Source: Maribacter huludaoensis (GTDB lineage Bacteria; Bacteroidota; Bacteroidia; Flavobacteriales; Flavobacteriaceae). From it: a stretch of 64,000 bases of DNA. The position numbers were made by a program, and so were the translations under genes. The notes below the pieces were generated by a model. The model ran no database searches. It was not told where the DNA came from and saw only the letters and a program-made list of their open reading frames with translations. Location: positions 250,375-314,374 of the forward strand of contig NZ_JARKMS010000001.1 of NCBI RefSeq assembly GCF_029350945.1, written 5' to 3'. The first letter of the stretch is position 1, and every line of letters starts with the position of its first letter. This document shows positions 8,893-18,425 of this stretch, piece after piece.

Positions 8893-10024
8893 TCAAAATT
8901 TCTTCAAGTTCGCCCTTAATACGGCTTAAAACATTATTTTTTGAATAATTTTCTTTTATAAGTTTCAAATTATGATGTTGCTCTTCTATCATTAATGCTT
9001 TAAAAGCGCTCTTATTATTTATATCTTTATCAATACTAAAAACTATAAACCCTTCTCTTTTAAGCGTTTTATAAATTGTATTTTCTTCTCGCATAAATAC
9101 TTTACAGCCATTGGCCAATGCCATCATTATAGTATTAAATGCTTGTTGTCTTTTATGATTCATTATCAAAACAGAGCAACTCCTTATAATGGAAGTGTAA
9201 GCTTCTATTGATAAAAATTCAGTTATTGGTCTTGCCTGCTCTTTAAATATTGTAGCCGCTTGTTTGACAACTAAATCTTTATATCGTTCATCACCATAAT
9301 TTAACGGAATATAAATCTTCTTATCAGCAATGTTTTTATCTTTAATTAGATGAAAAGCATCTAGATGATTATTGGTTTCAGAACTAGAATTACCAATTAA
9401 AACATCTCTTTTTGCCTCATTATTAATATGAAGATTAGATGTTTGATTAAATGTATAATATGTAAACCATCCTCTTTTTGTTTTACAGTTTGCATAATGC
9501 TCTAATAAATCTATATCCTCTGCAATATTTGTTAGCGTAAATTTTAGCTTATTTTGTTTTAAAATCTTTTTAAAAATTCCCCAATAATAATATTTTTTTA
9601 TATTAGATAAAATTGCTTTTTTTAAATATACTTTTAATGGAAGACTTTTAAAATACGCTTTTTTTGTCTTAGGTAACAACGCATTGTAAAATGGATTTAA
9701 GCCATATAACTCTGCGCCCCAAAAAAACCATGCTGTTTCAACATCAACACTGTACTTATTTAATAGTTTTAGTTTATAGGTCTTATAAACATTATGAAAT
9801 AAGACCAAATTTGCCGTTTTGGTAAAATTTAAATATTCATGAATATATTCATCAGTATTTACTTTTTTAAAAATAATTTTGGTTAATTCTTTAAGGTCTT
9901 CATAATTGTTAAAACCCTTCTTATCAATACCAACTAAAAAAACATTTTCTCCCGGATAGATTGTCTCAAATAATGTTATTGCTGAAACTAAGAACTTTTC
10001 ATCGTCTATTATATGTAAAATCAT
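8885..10024 (-). CDS. wecF: TDP-Fuc4NAc:lipid II Fuc4NAc transferase-like protein (WecF, GT56)
   Basis: A 379-residue protein resembling WecF, which adds Fuc4NAc to complete the ECA trisaccharide. Shared with E. coli WecF as I remember it are WGAELYGL (E. coli WGADLYEL), VLIGNSSSETNNH (ILVGNSGDRSNDH), the YIPLNYGD segment (VVPMGYP), FLSIEAYTSIIRSC (LEFDAYLALLRQC) and the CKVFMREEN segment (PCVLNREN). Length is close to the E. coli enzyme (359). It is probably a peripheral inner-membrane enzyme. The start overlaps the wecE stop by 4 bp. The flanking wecE and wecD genes make the donor TDP-Fuc4NAc, which strongly supports the call. Lysine content is high, as in neighbours, with no sign of recent foreign origin. 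Confidence 0.83.
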   Translation of the reverse strand: MILHIIDDEKFLVSAITLFETIYPGENVFLVGIDKKGFNNYEDLKELTKIIFKKVNTDEYIHEYLNFTKTANLVLFHNVYKTYKLKLLNKYSVDVETAWFFWGAELYGLNPFYNALLPKTKKAYFKSLPLKVYLKKAILSNIKKYYYWGIFKKILKQNKLKFTLTNIAEDIDLLEHYANCKTKRGWFTYYTFNQTSNLHINNEAKRDVLIGNSSSETNNHLDAFHLIKDKNIADKKIYIPLNYGDERYKDLVVKQAATIFKEQARPITEFLSIEAYTSIIRSCSVLIMNHKRQQAFNTIMMALANGCKVFMREENTIYKTLKREGFIVFSIDKDINNKSAFKALMIEEQHHNLKLIKENYSKNNVLSRIKGELEEILNE

Positions 10025-11151
10025 TTATAAAACTCTTTTATTACAGAGGCTATATATCTTGATTTTTCAATTTCTAATTCGTAGAAGAAAGGCAAACGAA
10101 TTAAGCAATTTGTATACCTTTCTGATTCAGGAAGGTTTTGAATGTCTCCTTTATTATTTTTTAAATGAAAAGGGCTTTCGTGTAATGATAAGTAATGAAA
10201 TACCGCATGAATCTTATTTAACTTTAAAAACGAAATTAGGTCATCTCTTTGCTCCAAATTCTTTGTAGTTACATAAAACATATGAGCATTATTAATCGCA
10301 AAACTTGGAAGGATTGGTAATCTTATAAGACCTTGTTCTTCTAGTGGCTTCAGTTCATCGTAGTAGGTATTCCATAACTGTTTCCGCTTATTCTGTATTT
10401 CTTCTAAATGCTCTAATTGTGCATATAAAAAAGCTGCAATTAATTCTGATGGTAAAAAAGAGGAGCCTGTATCTACCCAACCATATTTATCTATTTCTCC
10501 TTTAAAAAAAGCAGACCTATTTGTCCCTTTTTCCCAAATAATTTCTGCTCTATCTATGAACCTTTCATCGTTTATGGTTAATAAGCCACCCTCGCCAGAA
10601 ATAATATTTTTAGTTTCATGAAAAGAGAACGCTCCAAAATGCCCTATACTACCTAAAGGCTTATTCTTATAATAAGAATCTATAGCCTGAGCAGCATCTT
10701 CAACAACTAAAATGTTATGTTTATTGGCTATATCCATAATAATATCCATATCACAAGCGACACCTGCGTAATGAACTACTACGATAGCTTTTGTTTTATT
10801 GGTAATAAGGTTTTCTATAGATTTCTCATCTATTCCAGGGTGATCTTTTCTACTATCTGCAAAAATGATTTTAGCGCCCTGTCTTGTATAGGCCAAAGCA
10901 GAGGATACAAAAGTATAGGAAGGTACAATTACTTCATCTCCGGGCTTAATATTCATTAACATGGCCGTCATTTCCAAAGCATCTGTACAAGATGTGGTCA
11001 GTAAGGCTTTTTTAAACCCAAAATTATCTTCAAAATATTTTTGACATTTATTTGTAAAATATCCATTGCCTGAAATCTTTCCAGATTTAACAGACTCTTC
11101 AATATATTGAATTTCCTTTCCTACTAAAAATGGTTTATTGAATGGTATCAT
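10021..11151 (-). CDS. wecE: dTDP-4-amino-4,6-dideoxygalactose transaminase (WecE)
   Basis: A PLP-dependent aminotransferase of the DegT/DnrJ/EryC1 family that converts dTDP-4-keto-6-deoxyglucose to dTDP-4-amino-4,6-dideoxygalactose (dTDP-Fuc4N). With the ATG at 11151 the protein is 376 residues and starts MIPFNKP, like E. coli WecE. The PLP lysine is K181 in SFHETKN. Other near-identical blocks are PGDEVIVPSYTFVS, VVHYAGVACDMD and EKGTNRSAFFKGEIDKYGW. This is one of the closest matches in the window to the E. coli ECA proteins. An in-frame ATG nine bases upstream would overlap wecD and is less likely. It sits between wecD and wecF, as in E. coli apart from the flippase. Confidence 0.93.
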   Translation of the reverse strand: MIPFNKPFLVGKEIQYIEESVKSGKISGNGYFTNKCQKYFEDNFGFKKALLTTSCTDALEMTAMLMNIKPGDEVIVPSYTFVSSALAYTRQGAKIIFADSRKDHPGIDEKSIENLITNKTKAIVVVHYAGVACDMDIIMDIANKHNILVVEDAAQAIDSYYKNKPLGSIGHFGAFSFHETKNIISGEGGLLTINDERFIDRAEIIWEKGTNRSAFFKGEIDKYGWVDTGSSFLPSELIAAFLYAQLEHLEEIQNKRKQLWNTYYDELKPLEEQGLIRLPILPSFAINNAHMFYVTTKNLEQRDDLISFLKLNKIHAVFHYLSLHESPFHLKNNKGDIQNLPESERYTNCLIRLPFFYELEIEKSRYIASVIKEFYK

Positions 11152-11840
11152 AAATTCCAATAATGGTATATATATTCTGTTTTACTAATTTGAAACCCAC
11201 ACTTTTCATATAGATTTTTAGCCGGCAGATTTTCTAGTTGCGTAACCACTTGAATATCTTTAAACCCTTTTTTAACACCTTGCGATGTGGCAAAATTAAT
11301 TAATTTAGTTCCTATTTTCTTTCCTCTCACATTTTGATCAACTGCAACCAAACCAATATCACATAAAGAATCACTTTTCTTTTCTAAAGTTAAAAAACCT
11401 AAAATTTCTTCTTTATCTTTAAAAATAGCAACCTCTAATGCTTTGTTTTCATAAATAGAATTTCTTATCCATTTCTTATATAAGAGCTCATATTCATTAT
11501 TCTTAAAATTTGAATCTATTTTAAACCTTGAATATTTTCCGCTTTGTAAAGCAAGTTTCTCTATTTTTTCAAAATCATCTTTACCTTTTTCGAATATACT
11601 CACCTTATTACTTTCATCAAGTTTGGCATGTTCCAACTTTTTACTAAAGGTAAGTTTAGTATCGACTAATTGTACTTTACTAGACTCTATTTTTTGATCT
11701 GCAAATAAATAAACTAACTTGTACGCACTTGCATTCTTTGTAAATTTTTGAAAATCAAAAGCTTTAGGATTTTCTACATCAACTCTTCCAATAGTATATC
11801 CAAAAAAATTACTGTCCCAATCTAGCTTATTAATGCTCAT
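11148..11840 (-). CDS. wecD: dTDP-4-amino-4,6-dideoxygalactose N-acetyltransferase (WecD), GNAT family
   Basis: A 230-residue GNAT acetyltransferase, predicted to N-acetylate dTDP-Fuc4N to dTDP-Fuc4NAc using acetyl-CoA. The N-terminus LDWDSNFFGYTIGR matches the WecD-type leader (LTWENAFFGVN in E. coli). A middle block SGKYSRFKIDSNF and YKKWIRNSI parallels AQSRFRAPWYAPD and YAQWIENAV. The GNAT acetyl-CoA loop is VDQNVRGKKIGTKLI near residues 168-182, and the C-terminal NLPAKNLYEKCGF is the usual GNAT beta-5/alpha-4 pattern. It directly follows rmlA and overlaps wecE slightly. Cytoplasmic. Confidence 0.88.
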   Translation of the reverse strand: MSINKLDWDSNFFGYTIGRVDVENPKAFDFQKFTKNASAYKLVYLFADQKIESSKVQLVDTKLTFSKKLEHAKLDESNKVSIFEKGKDDFEKIEKLALQSGKYSRFKIDSNFKNNEYELLYKKWIRNSIYENKALEVAIFKDKEEILGFLTLEKKSDSLCDIGLVAVDQNVRGKKIGTKLINFATSQGVKKGFKDIQVVTQLENLPAKNLYEKCGFQISKTEYIYHYWNL

Positions 11841-12707
11841 TTATATCCTTTTAAGATAATTGCCATATCCACTTTTTTTATAATTTTCAGCAAGTTTTGT
11901 AAGTTCCGTTCTTGATATAAACCGCATGCGATAAGCAATCTCTTCTATGCAGGCTATTTTTAGGCTGGTTCGTTTCTCTACAGCTTTAACAAATTCTGTA
12001 GCTTCTGTCAAAGCTTCATGTGTGCCTGTATCTAACCATGCAAAACCACGGCTCATAACTTGCACTTTTAATTTATTTTGCTCTAGGTATACTTGATTTA
12101 CCGAAGTTATTTCTAATTCACCCCTTTCTGAAGGTTTTGTCTTTTTTGCAATATTTACAATTGAATTCGGGTAATAATACAAACCTACTATGGCAAAATT
12201 CGATTTAGGATTTTCTGGTTTTTCTTCAATACTTAAAACATTCCCTTCCTGATCAAAATCTGCGACACCATAGCGTTCTGGATCTTCTACATAATACCCA
12301 AAAACAATAGCTTTTTCCTCGTCTTTTACTTTTTTCACAGAATCTGCAAGCATTTTTTGAAGGCCTGCTCCGTAAAAAATATTGTCTCCCAATACCAAGC
12401 AAACATCATCATTACCGATAAAATCTTCCCCAATAATAAAGGCTTGTGCTAAACCATCTGGTGATGGCTGTTCTGCATACGATATCTCTATTCCAAATTG
12501 AGAACCGTCTCCAAACAATCGTTTAAAGTTTGGCAAATCCATTGGGGTAGAAATAATTAAAATTTCTCTTATACCAGACAGCATTAGCACTGATAAAGGG
12601 TAATAAATCATAGGCTTATCATAAATTGGCAATAATTGTTTGGAAACAACTTTTGTCAACGGATGTAGCCGCGTTCCTGATCCTCCTGCTAATATTATTC
12701 CTTTCAT
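11841..12707 (-). CDS. rmlA: Glucose-1-phosphate thymidylyltransferase (RmlA/RffH)
   Basis: A 288-residue nucleotidyltransferase making dTDP-glucose from dTTP and glucose-1-phosphate. The N-terminal [20 protein letters not shown] at residues 8-27 is the nucleotide-binding signature. [35 protein letters not shown] and [10 protein letters not shown] are all characteristic. Length agrees with E. coli RmlA and RffH (about 293). It feeds both the Fuc4NAc branch (with rmlB, wecE, wecD) and the rhamnose branch (with rmlB, rmlC, rmlD). It is separated from rmlB only by the broken lipoprotein gene. Confidence 0.96.
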   Translation of the reverse strand: MKGIILAGGSGTRLHPLTKVVSKQLLPIYDKPMIYYPLSVLMLSGIREILIISTPMDLPNFKRLFGDGSQFGIEISYAEQPSPDGLAQAFIIGEDFIGNDDVCLVLGDNIFYGAGLQKMLADSVKKVKDEEKAIVFGYYVEDPERYGVADFDQEGNVLSIEEKPENPKSNFAIVGLYYYPNSIVNIAKKTKPSERGELEITSVNQVYLEQNKLKVQVMSRGFAWLDTGTHEALTEATEFVKAVEKRTSLKIACIEEIAYRMRFISRTELTKLAENYKKSGYGNYLKRI

Positions 12708-12807
12708 ATATATGATTTAACCTTAATTTTCTATATTTATAACTCCTTTTCAATTAGAGTTAGCGCATATAATTTCTTCTAGTTTTTCCCGAACTCATAA
12801 ACTCTAA

Positions 12808-13224
12808 CTACAAATTATTTTTACTGTACTCTAGGATTCTTGCCTTTACAATGATTTTTATACCAGGGTCATCAATTCCTGTTTTAAAAATCGAAACTAA
12901 ATGAATTATATTGCCAGCTTCAATATACCATTTTTCATATTATGGACTTATAGTCAACTCAAATTGAGAATCAATAATAGCAGGAATGTAACTTTTTATC
13001 TCTGCTGTTCCTTTGCTATTTAATTCTAAAATTTCACCGGCACAATTGTAATTCTCAGAATCTCCTAAATAAGCTAGATTTAAATCACTTGTATCAAACC
13101 ATTGTCCCTCCAAATTATCTTTTGTTACAAATATTGAATTCTCGTCATTATTGGAACATACAAGAATAATAGCGCATATTGAAAAAAGTAATCCCTTTTT
13201 TATAAGTTCTTTATTTTTTATCAT
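12808..13224 (-). pseudogene. Small lipocalin-like lipoprotein gene, interrupted by one in-frame TAA
   Basis: A 138-codon frame broken by a single TAA at 12940-12942 (codon 95). The upstream part has a signal peptide with a lipobox-like IILVC-SNND and a strand-rich segment starting NLEGQWFDTSD with CAGEILELNSKGTAE, which looks like a lipocalin-like small lipoprotein. Past the stop the same frame continues YEKWYIEAGNIIHLVSIF and ends in a TAG at 12808-12810, with the same strand-rich character. The start overlaps the rmlB stop by 14 bp, so it was translated from within the polysaccharide operon. The remaining 100 bp to rmlA (12708-12807) shows no gene. Function unknown. Confidence 0.7.
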
Positions 13225-14266
13225 ATTGATTACTATAATATTCTTTGTAACTACCAGAAGTTACATTATTTAACCAATCTTTATTTTCTAAAAACCAATT
13301 AATGGTTTTTTCTAATCCTTCTTCAAAAGTAACTGATGGTTTCCAACCAAGTTCTCTATTTATCTTAGATGCATCAATTGCATAACGCAAATCATGTCCT
13401 GGGCGATCTTTAACGTAGGTAATTAACTTTTCTGATGTTCCTGTAGGTCTTTGTAACTTATCGTCCATCAAACCACATAAGAGCTTCACTAAATCGATAT
13501 TCGTCCATTCATTAAACCCTCCAATATTATAGGTTTCGCTATTATTTCCTTTATGAAAAGCCAAGTCAATTGCTACTGCATGGTCTTTAACGTATAACCA
13601 ATCTCTTGTAAACAAACCATCACCATAAACCGGAAGTGCTTTATTATTAATGATATTATTGATAAATAAGGGAATTAATTTTTCAGGAAAATGGTTTGGT
13701 CCGTAGTTGTTAGAGCAGTTACTGATAACATAGGGCATTCCATATGTTTCTCCATAAGCACGTACAAAATGATCTGAGCTTGCTTTTGAAGCTGAATATG
13801 GGGAATTGGGGTCATAAGAGGTGCTTTCTGTAAATAAACCGGTATTTCCAAGGCTACCATATACTTCGTCTGTGCTGACGTGATAAAACCGTTTTCCTGA
13901 CCAGTTATCTTGCCATAAATTTTTAAAAGCATTGAGCAATACCATTGTTCCTAAAATATTAGTTTTGGCAAATGCTAAAGGATCTACAATTGATCGGTCT
14001 ACATGACTCTCTGCTGCTAAGTGAATTACACTATCGAATTTCTGTTCTTCAAAAAGTTCATTAATAAATTTTTCATCTGTAATATCTCCTTTTATAAACG
14101 TGTAATTTGGCGCGCTTTCAATATCCTTTAGATTTTCTAAATTTCCTGCATAGGTCAATGCGTCCAGATTAAATATTTGGTATGAGGAATATTGTTTGAC
14201 AAACCTTCTAACTACATGAGAACCAATAAAACCAGCCCCACCTGTTATTACTATTTTTTTACTCAT
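13211..14266 (-). CDS. rmlB: dTDP-glucose 4,6-dehydratase (RmlB/RffG)
   Basis: A 351-residue SDR enzyme that makes dTDP-4-keto-6-deoxyglucose, the branch point for Fuc4NAc and rhamnose. The Rossmann motif GGAGFIG spans residues 9-15, the catalytic TDE is at 132-134 and YxxxK is Y157/K161 in SPYSASKASSDH. HLAAESHVDRSI, NCSNNYGPNHFPEKLIPL and GDGLFTRDWLYVKDHA are textbook RmlB blocks. The start overlaps the end of the SGNH-like gene by 4 bp. Confidence 0.96.
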   Translation of the reverse strand: MSKKIVITGGAGFIGSHVVRRFVKQYSSYQIFNLDALTYAGNLENLKDIESAPNYTFIKGDITDEKFINELFEEQKFDSVIHLAAESHVDRSIVDPLAFAKTNILGTMVLLNAFKNLWQDNWSGKRFYHVSTDEVYGSLGNTGLFTESTSYDPNSPYSASKASSDHFVRAYGETYGMPYVISNCSNNYGPNHFPEKLIPLFINNIINNKALPVYGDGLFTRDWLYVKDHAVAIDLAFHKGNNSETYNIGGFNEWTNIDLVKLLCGLMDDKLQRPTGTSEKLITYVKDRPGHDLRYAIDASKINRELGWKPSVTFEEGLEKTINWFLENKDWLNNVTSGSYKEYYSNQYDKK

Positions 14267-15711
14267 TTAATGATAATATTTTCTATTTCTACTTTATTCC
14301 CTAAAATACCTTTATATCCATTTCTATCGTAAAGAAACAGCTCTATTTTAGGAAACTCATTTATTGAAGTGTTTATTTTTTTAAGAATATATTTATTACC
14401 TCCTACTTCCATAATCTCCGGAATAAAATCCCAAGCGTCATAATTACGTTTTTTAGATTTGGAATAGGCCATCAAATCATCTTTGTTCGTATCCTTCACA
14501 TAAGTATGAAAGCCAATACGATACTTTGAAAGAATTGAATCAGTAACAGTATTATCAAGCTTAAAAATAACGTTCTTTTCTATACCTTTATCATAAAAAG
14601 AAATAGCTTTAATATTAAAGTCTTTATTTAAAGGGGTTTTTATCTGTACAGCTTCTTCTATAAAATTATCTTGAATATACTTTGTAACAGTTTTGGGTTG
14701 CTCTTCTACCCAAGACAATTCGTTTTCTCGTGATGAAATTTTATAATTTTCACGAATATAATTGCCTAAAAAAGTACTAATTTTTTTAGCTCCTGAAACA
14801 TTTAGGTGACCTATATCTTTAAAATCTATATGATTTAATTTTAGATCTTCAAATAAAAAATTAAAATCAATAAATGCGGCATCTCTTTTAATAGTAATGT
14901 TCTTTATGTAATTATGGAATATTTTATATTCCTTATCCTTTACGGAATTCATGTACGGTGCTACGACAACCAAAACTTCAATATTATTTCTTTTCGCCAA
15001 TTCTAAAAAAGAATCAAGCGCATTTTTTTCTGTTTCGGATAAAAAATTATAGTTTGAACTGTTACTTTCATTAAAATCATCAATTTCAAAAGGAACGAAA
15101 TTCTCTTTTTTTAAATAACTACCATTTCCTATAAATCCTCTATAGGCCTTAACTACTTTTTCTTCAGGAGAAAATACATACCTTTCTTTTCTTTTAAAAA
15201 ACAAAGTGGAAACTTTATCACTCTTTCTTAAGACAGGAAAAATTGTATTTGGAATTTCTTCTAAGGGAAAATTTTTAACAATCGCTCTTATTTTATTGAT
15301 TGATAATTCAGTGAAAGCATAATAGGCTTTTTTTTGATTAGCTATCTCTTGTTCTTTTTCTGCGTGTTTCAAGGAGAATGGAAAAACGTCAAGCACAATT
15401 AACTTTGGAGTACTTTTTTTTAAAGTTTCTCTAAAAACAAAATCTGTAGTGTTTAACCTTTGAGAGGTCATTCCAAAATTAAAACTTCTTATTATTGTTA
15501 TAGAGTCAATAACATTTGGATCGTAACTATAACAAGCGTGTGAACTTCCATAAAAAAAAACATCCACTCTTTTACCTTGATCTATTAAATCATTAAAGTC
15601 ATTAACTGTGTTAGTATAATCACTTGGTTGTAATGAAAATTTATTTAAAAAATTCAACCCAACTACCAATAGGACTAATAAAGCAATACACCTAAATCCA
15701 AATTTTTTCAT
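14263..15711 (-). CDS. SGNH/AlgX-like membrane-anchored protein, probable partner of the MBOAT acyltransferase
   Basis: A 482-residue protein with one N-terminal membrane anchor (residues 7-21) and a predicted extracytoplasmic remainder. FFYGSSHACYS at 52-62 is a GDSL/SGNH-type nucleophile block, and DIGHLNVSGA later in the protein supplies the D-x-x-H typical of these hydrolases or acyltransferases. The C-terminal part is strand-rich and has no clear match. It lies 7 bp after the MBOAT gene. MBOAT plus SGNH pairs such as AlgI/AlgJ/AlgX and PatA/PatB O-acetylate polysaccharides outside the membrane, so the likely job is to pass acetyl groups to the polymer made here. Acceptor sugar unknown. 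Confidence 0.7.
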   Translation of the reverse strand: MKKFGFRCIALLVLLVVGLNFLNKFSLQPSDYTNTVNDFNDLIDQGKRVDVFFYGSSHACYSYDPNVIDSITIIRSFNFGMTSQRLNTTDFVFRETLKKSTPKLIVLDVFPFSLKHAEKEQEIANQKKAYYAFTELSINKIRAIVKNFPLEEIPNTIFPVLRKSDKVSTLFFKRKERYVFSPEEKVVKAYRGFIGNGSYLKKENFVPFEIDDFNESNSSNYNFLSETEKNALDSFLELAKRNNIEVLVVVAPYMNSVKDKEYKIFHNYIKNITIKRDAAFIDFNFLFEDLKLNHIDFKDIGHLNVSGAKKISTFLGNYIRENYKISSRENELSWVEEQPKTVTKYIQDNFIEEAVQIKTPLNKDFNIKAISFYDKGIEKNVIFKLDNTVTDSILSKYRIGFHTYVKDTNKDDLMAYSKSKKRNYDAWDFIPEIMEVGGNKYILKKINTSINEFPKIELFLYDRNGYKGILGNKVEIENIIIK

Positions 15712-15718
15712 CTTTTAT

Positions 15719-17173
15719 TTAAAATTGGAAGTATAAAAATTCAGGGCTGTCACCACCATAAACACCATACAGCATAATAGTAAACAAAAGAATGAAATAG
15801 AAACCCCATCTTAAAATTACATTTCTATTGTTTAAATAGACTTTTAGATTAACATAATTGTTTATGTACTCCAATACTAGTAAAACAACTATTAATATAA
15901 TAGAAAGGTTGAAATTAAACTCCGACAAGCCTAATTCGTATAAGTCATGTCCTTTTTGAGAGCTAAACATACTTGAAATTATATGTTGTACTTCATCAAA
16001 GCTATTTGCCCTAAAAAACACCCATGCAAAAGCGACAATTGAAAAAGTAATCAGACCTGAAACTAAACCACTAAAAACTTCATCTTTTTTGAAACGCGTC
16101 ATTACAAATAATTTTTCCCTAAACTTTTGTGTGGCTTTCTCCAATACTAATATTGTTCCATGTATTGCTCCCCAAATAACAAATGTCATAGCTGCACCAT
16201 GCCATAAGCCACTTACGACAAATACTAAAAATAAATTATAATAAGTTCTATATTTTCCTTTTTTACTTCCTCCTAGAGGAATGTATACATAATCTCTAAA
16301 CCATGTTGACAGCGATATATGCCATCTTCTCCAAAATTCTGTTATTGATTTTGAAAAATAAGGACTATCAAAATTTTTCATTAAATCAAAACCCATAGAT
16401 CTTGCCAAACCGATTGCAATATCAGAATAACCTGAAAAATCGCAATAAATCTGAAAAGTGAAAAATAATGTGGCTATTATAAAATCTGAACCTGAATATG
16501 CCTCGGGATTATTGTAAACCTCATTAACTAAAATTGCTAAACGGTCCGCTATAACCACTTTTTTAAAAAATCCCCAGAGCATTAACTGAAAACCTGATCT
16601 TACTTGTTTATAATCAAACTTATTGGTAACATAGAATTGTGGTAATAAATGAGATGCCCTTTCAATAGGACCTGCAACTAATTGTGGAAAAAAGGCTACA
16701 AATGCAAAAAATGATATAATATCATTTGTTGGCTTCAAACTTCGCCTATATATATCTATAGTATAACTTAAGGTCTGAAAAGTATAAAAGCTAATACCCA
16801 CTGGTAAAATAATATTTAAAGTAGATACTTCTAAATTACTCCCAAAAAAAGTAAACGATTCTGCGAACGATTCTATAAAAAAATTGGCATATTTAAAATA
16901 CATTAAAAAGCCTAAGTTTACTAATAAGCTTAAAGATAAAAGTAGTTTCCGTTTCTTATCATCATTTTCTTTGCCTAACCTTTTCCCAATGTAATAATCT
17001 ACCAAAGAACTGATAGCTATTAATAATAAAAATCGCCAATCCCACCAACCATAAAATATATAGCTGACAACTAAGATAAATATATTCCTAAGAGTAAGAT
17101 TTTTTGAAAATAGCCAATAGAATAAAAAAACTACTGGAAAGAAAATTAAAAAATCTATTGAGTTAAATAACAT
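15719..17173 (-). CDS. MBOAT family O-acyltransferase (AlgI/DltB-like)
   Basis: A 484-residue polytopic membrane protein of the MBOAT family. The N-terminus MLFNSIDFLIFFPVVFLFYW is the standard start of bacterial AlgI-like members. Diagnostic blocks are FFPQLVAGPIERA (161-173), CDFSGYSDIAIGLARSMGF (244-262), WRRWHISLSTWFRDY (281-295) and the catalytic histidine H325 in SGLWHGAAMTF. These proteins take acyl groups from a cytoplasmic donor and move them across the membrane. Insertion between wecC and rmlB, next to an SGNH-like gene, points to O-acetylation of the surface polysaccharide. Confidence 0.92.
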   Translation of the reverse strand: MLFNSIDFLIFFPVVFLFYWLFSKNLTLRNIFILVVSYIFYGWWDWRFLLLIAISSLVDYYIGKRLGKENDDKKRKLLLSLSLLVNLGFLMYFKYANFFIESFAESFTFFGSNLEVSTLNIILPVGISFYTFQTLSYTIDIYRRSLKPTNDIISFFAFVAFFPQLVAGPIERASHLLPQFYVTNKFDYKQVRSGFQLMLWGFFKKVVIADRLAILVNEVYNNPEAYSGSDFIIATLFFTFQIYCDFSGYSDIAIGLARSMGFDLMKNFDSPYFSKSITEFWRRWHISLSTWFRDYVYIPLGGSKKGKYRTYYNLFLVFVVSGLWHGAAMTFVIWGAIHGTILVLEKATQKFREKLFVMTRFKKDEVFSGLVSGLITFSIVAFAWVFFRANSFDEVQHIISSMFSSQKGHDLYELGLSEFNFNLSIILIVVLLVLEYINNYVNLKVYLNNRNVILRWGFYFILLFTIMLYGVYGGDSPEFLYFQF

Positions 17174-17210
17174 TTTAAATTAATGTTCTATCAGTAGTTT
17201 AGGCTCTCTA

Positions 17211-18425
17211 TTACTTTAATACTCCACAGAAATCCAGTACAACTTTATCTTTAGATAACTGCAATTCTTTAAACTCTTTATGTGCTACCAAATAAACTAT
17301 AATATCTGCTTTTTCAACAGCTTCTTGATAATTAGTTAATTTAAACACTGTATGCGATTCTATATTAGGCTCAACGATATAATACTGCTCATTATTAGCA
17401 TTTTGCAATACTTTTTGAGCAATATATTTAGCAGGTGATTCTCTTAAATCATCTATATTAGGTTTAAACGCCAATCCCATAATTGCAATACCAGGCTTTC
17501 TTCCGTGTTTTAATTCGAACTCTAGTTTTGCTGTTTGCACTTTCTCCGCGCACCAAAATGATTTATAATTGTTGATTTCTCTTGCTTTACCAATAATTTT
17601 AGACTCCATAGGGTAGTCTGCAACTATAAAATATGGGTCAACCGCTATACAATGTCCTCCAACACCACAACCAGGTTGTAATATATTTACTCTAGGATGC
17701 TTATTAGCTAATTCTATTAGCTCCCAGACATTAATATCGGCTTTATCACATATAAGCGATAATTCATTTGCAAATGCAATTTGAACATCTCTAGATGAAT
17801 TCTCTACCAGCTTACACATTTCTGCCGTTCTAGCATTTGTTCTATGTAAATCGCCTTTTATAAATTTTTTATAGAAATCTAAAGCTTTATTGGTCGATTT
17901 TTCATCAACCCCACCAATGACTCTGTCATTATTTACCAATTCATACATCACATTGCCAGGAAGAACGCGCTCAGGACAATACGCAATATTTAACTCTCCC
18001 TCTAATTCTGGGCGACTCGTGTAAATGAGCTGCATCATTTTCTCCGTTGTGCCAATAGGTGATGTAGATTCAATTATATATAAATCGTCTTTTTTTAATA
18101 ACGGTATAATTGCTTGGGTAGCAGCTTCAACAAATGAAATATCTGGTTCGTTCTTTCCTTTAAAAGGTGTTGGCACCACTATTAAATAGGTATCTGCAGC
18201 AACTGGGGTTGTACTTGCTTTTAAATATCCTTCTGCAACAGCCTCTGCGACCGCACTATCTAACTCAGGTTCTACAATATGAATTTTTCCCGCATTTATT
18301 GTGTCTACAACACTGGGGTTTATATCAACACCATGTACATATTCTTTATTTTTAGCTATTAAAGCAGCTGTTGGAAGGCCTATATAACCTAAACCGATCA
18401 TTACCACACTAGGTTTATTTTTCAT
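17211..18425 (-). CDS. wecC: UDP-N-acetyl-D-mannosamine dehydrogenase (WecC)
   Basis: A 404-residue nucleotide-sugar dehydrogenase that oxidises UDP-ManNAc to UDP-ManNAcA with two NAD+. The NAD site GLGYIG is at 11-16. The catalytic cysteine is C259 in GVGGHCIAVDPYFIV. The blocks IHIVEPELDSAVAEAV, VPTPFKGKNEPDISFVEAA and ESTSPIGTTEKM match E. coli WecC closely, which separates it from UDP-glucose dehydrogenases and WbpA-type enzymes. SRDVQIAFANELSLI and LAFKPNIDDLRESPA are also conserved. It overlaps the wecB stop by 11 bp, so the two genes for UDP-ManNAcA are translationally coupled, as in the wec cluster. Confidence 0.94.
   Translation of the reverse strand: MKNKPSVVMIGLGYIGLPTAALIAKNKEYVHGVDINPSVVDTINAGKIHIVEPELDSAVAEAVAEGYLKASTTPVAADTYLIVVPTPFKGKNEPDISFVEAATQAIIPLLKKDDLYIIESTSPIGTTEKMMQLIYTSRPELEGELNIAYCPERVLPGNVMYELVNNDRVIGGVDEKSTNKALDFYKKFIKGDLHRTNARTAEMCKLVENSSRDVQIAFANELSLICDKADINVWELIELANKHPRVNILQPGCGVGGHCIAVDPYFIVADYPMESKIIGKAREINNYKSFWCAEKVQTAKLEFELKHGRKPGIAIMGLAFKPNIDDLRESPAKYIAQKVLQNANNEQYYIVEPNIESHTVFKLTNYQEAVEKADIIVYLVAHKEFKELQLSKDKVVLDFCGVLK

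Noticed and set aside
5960..12942. Alternative genetic code or selenocysteine/pyrrolysine-type recoding of TAA
   Set aside because: TAA is used as the normal stop by many neighbouring genes, and only two small lipoprotein genes are affected.
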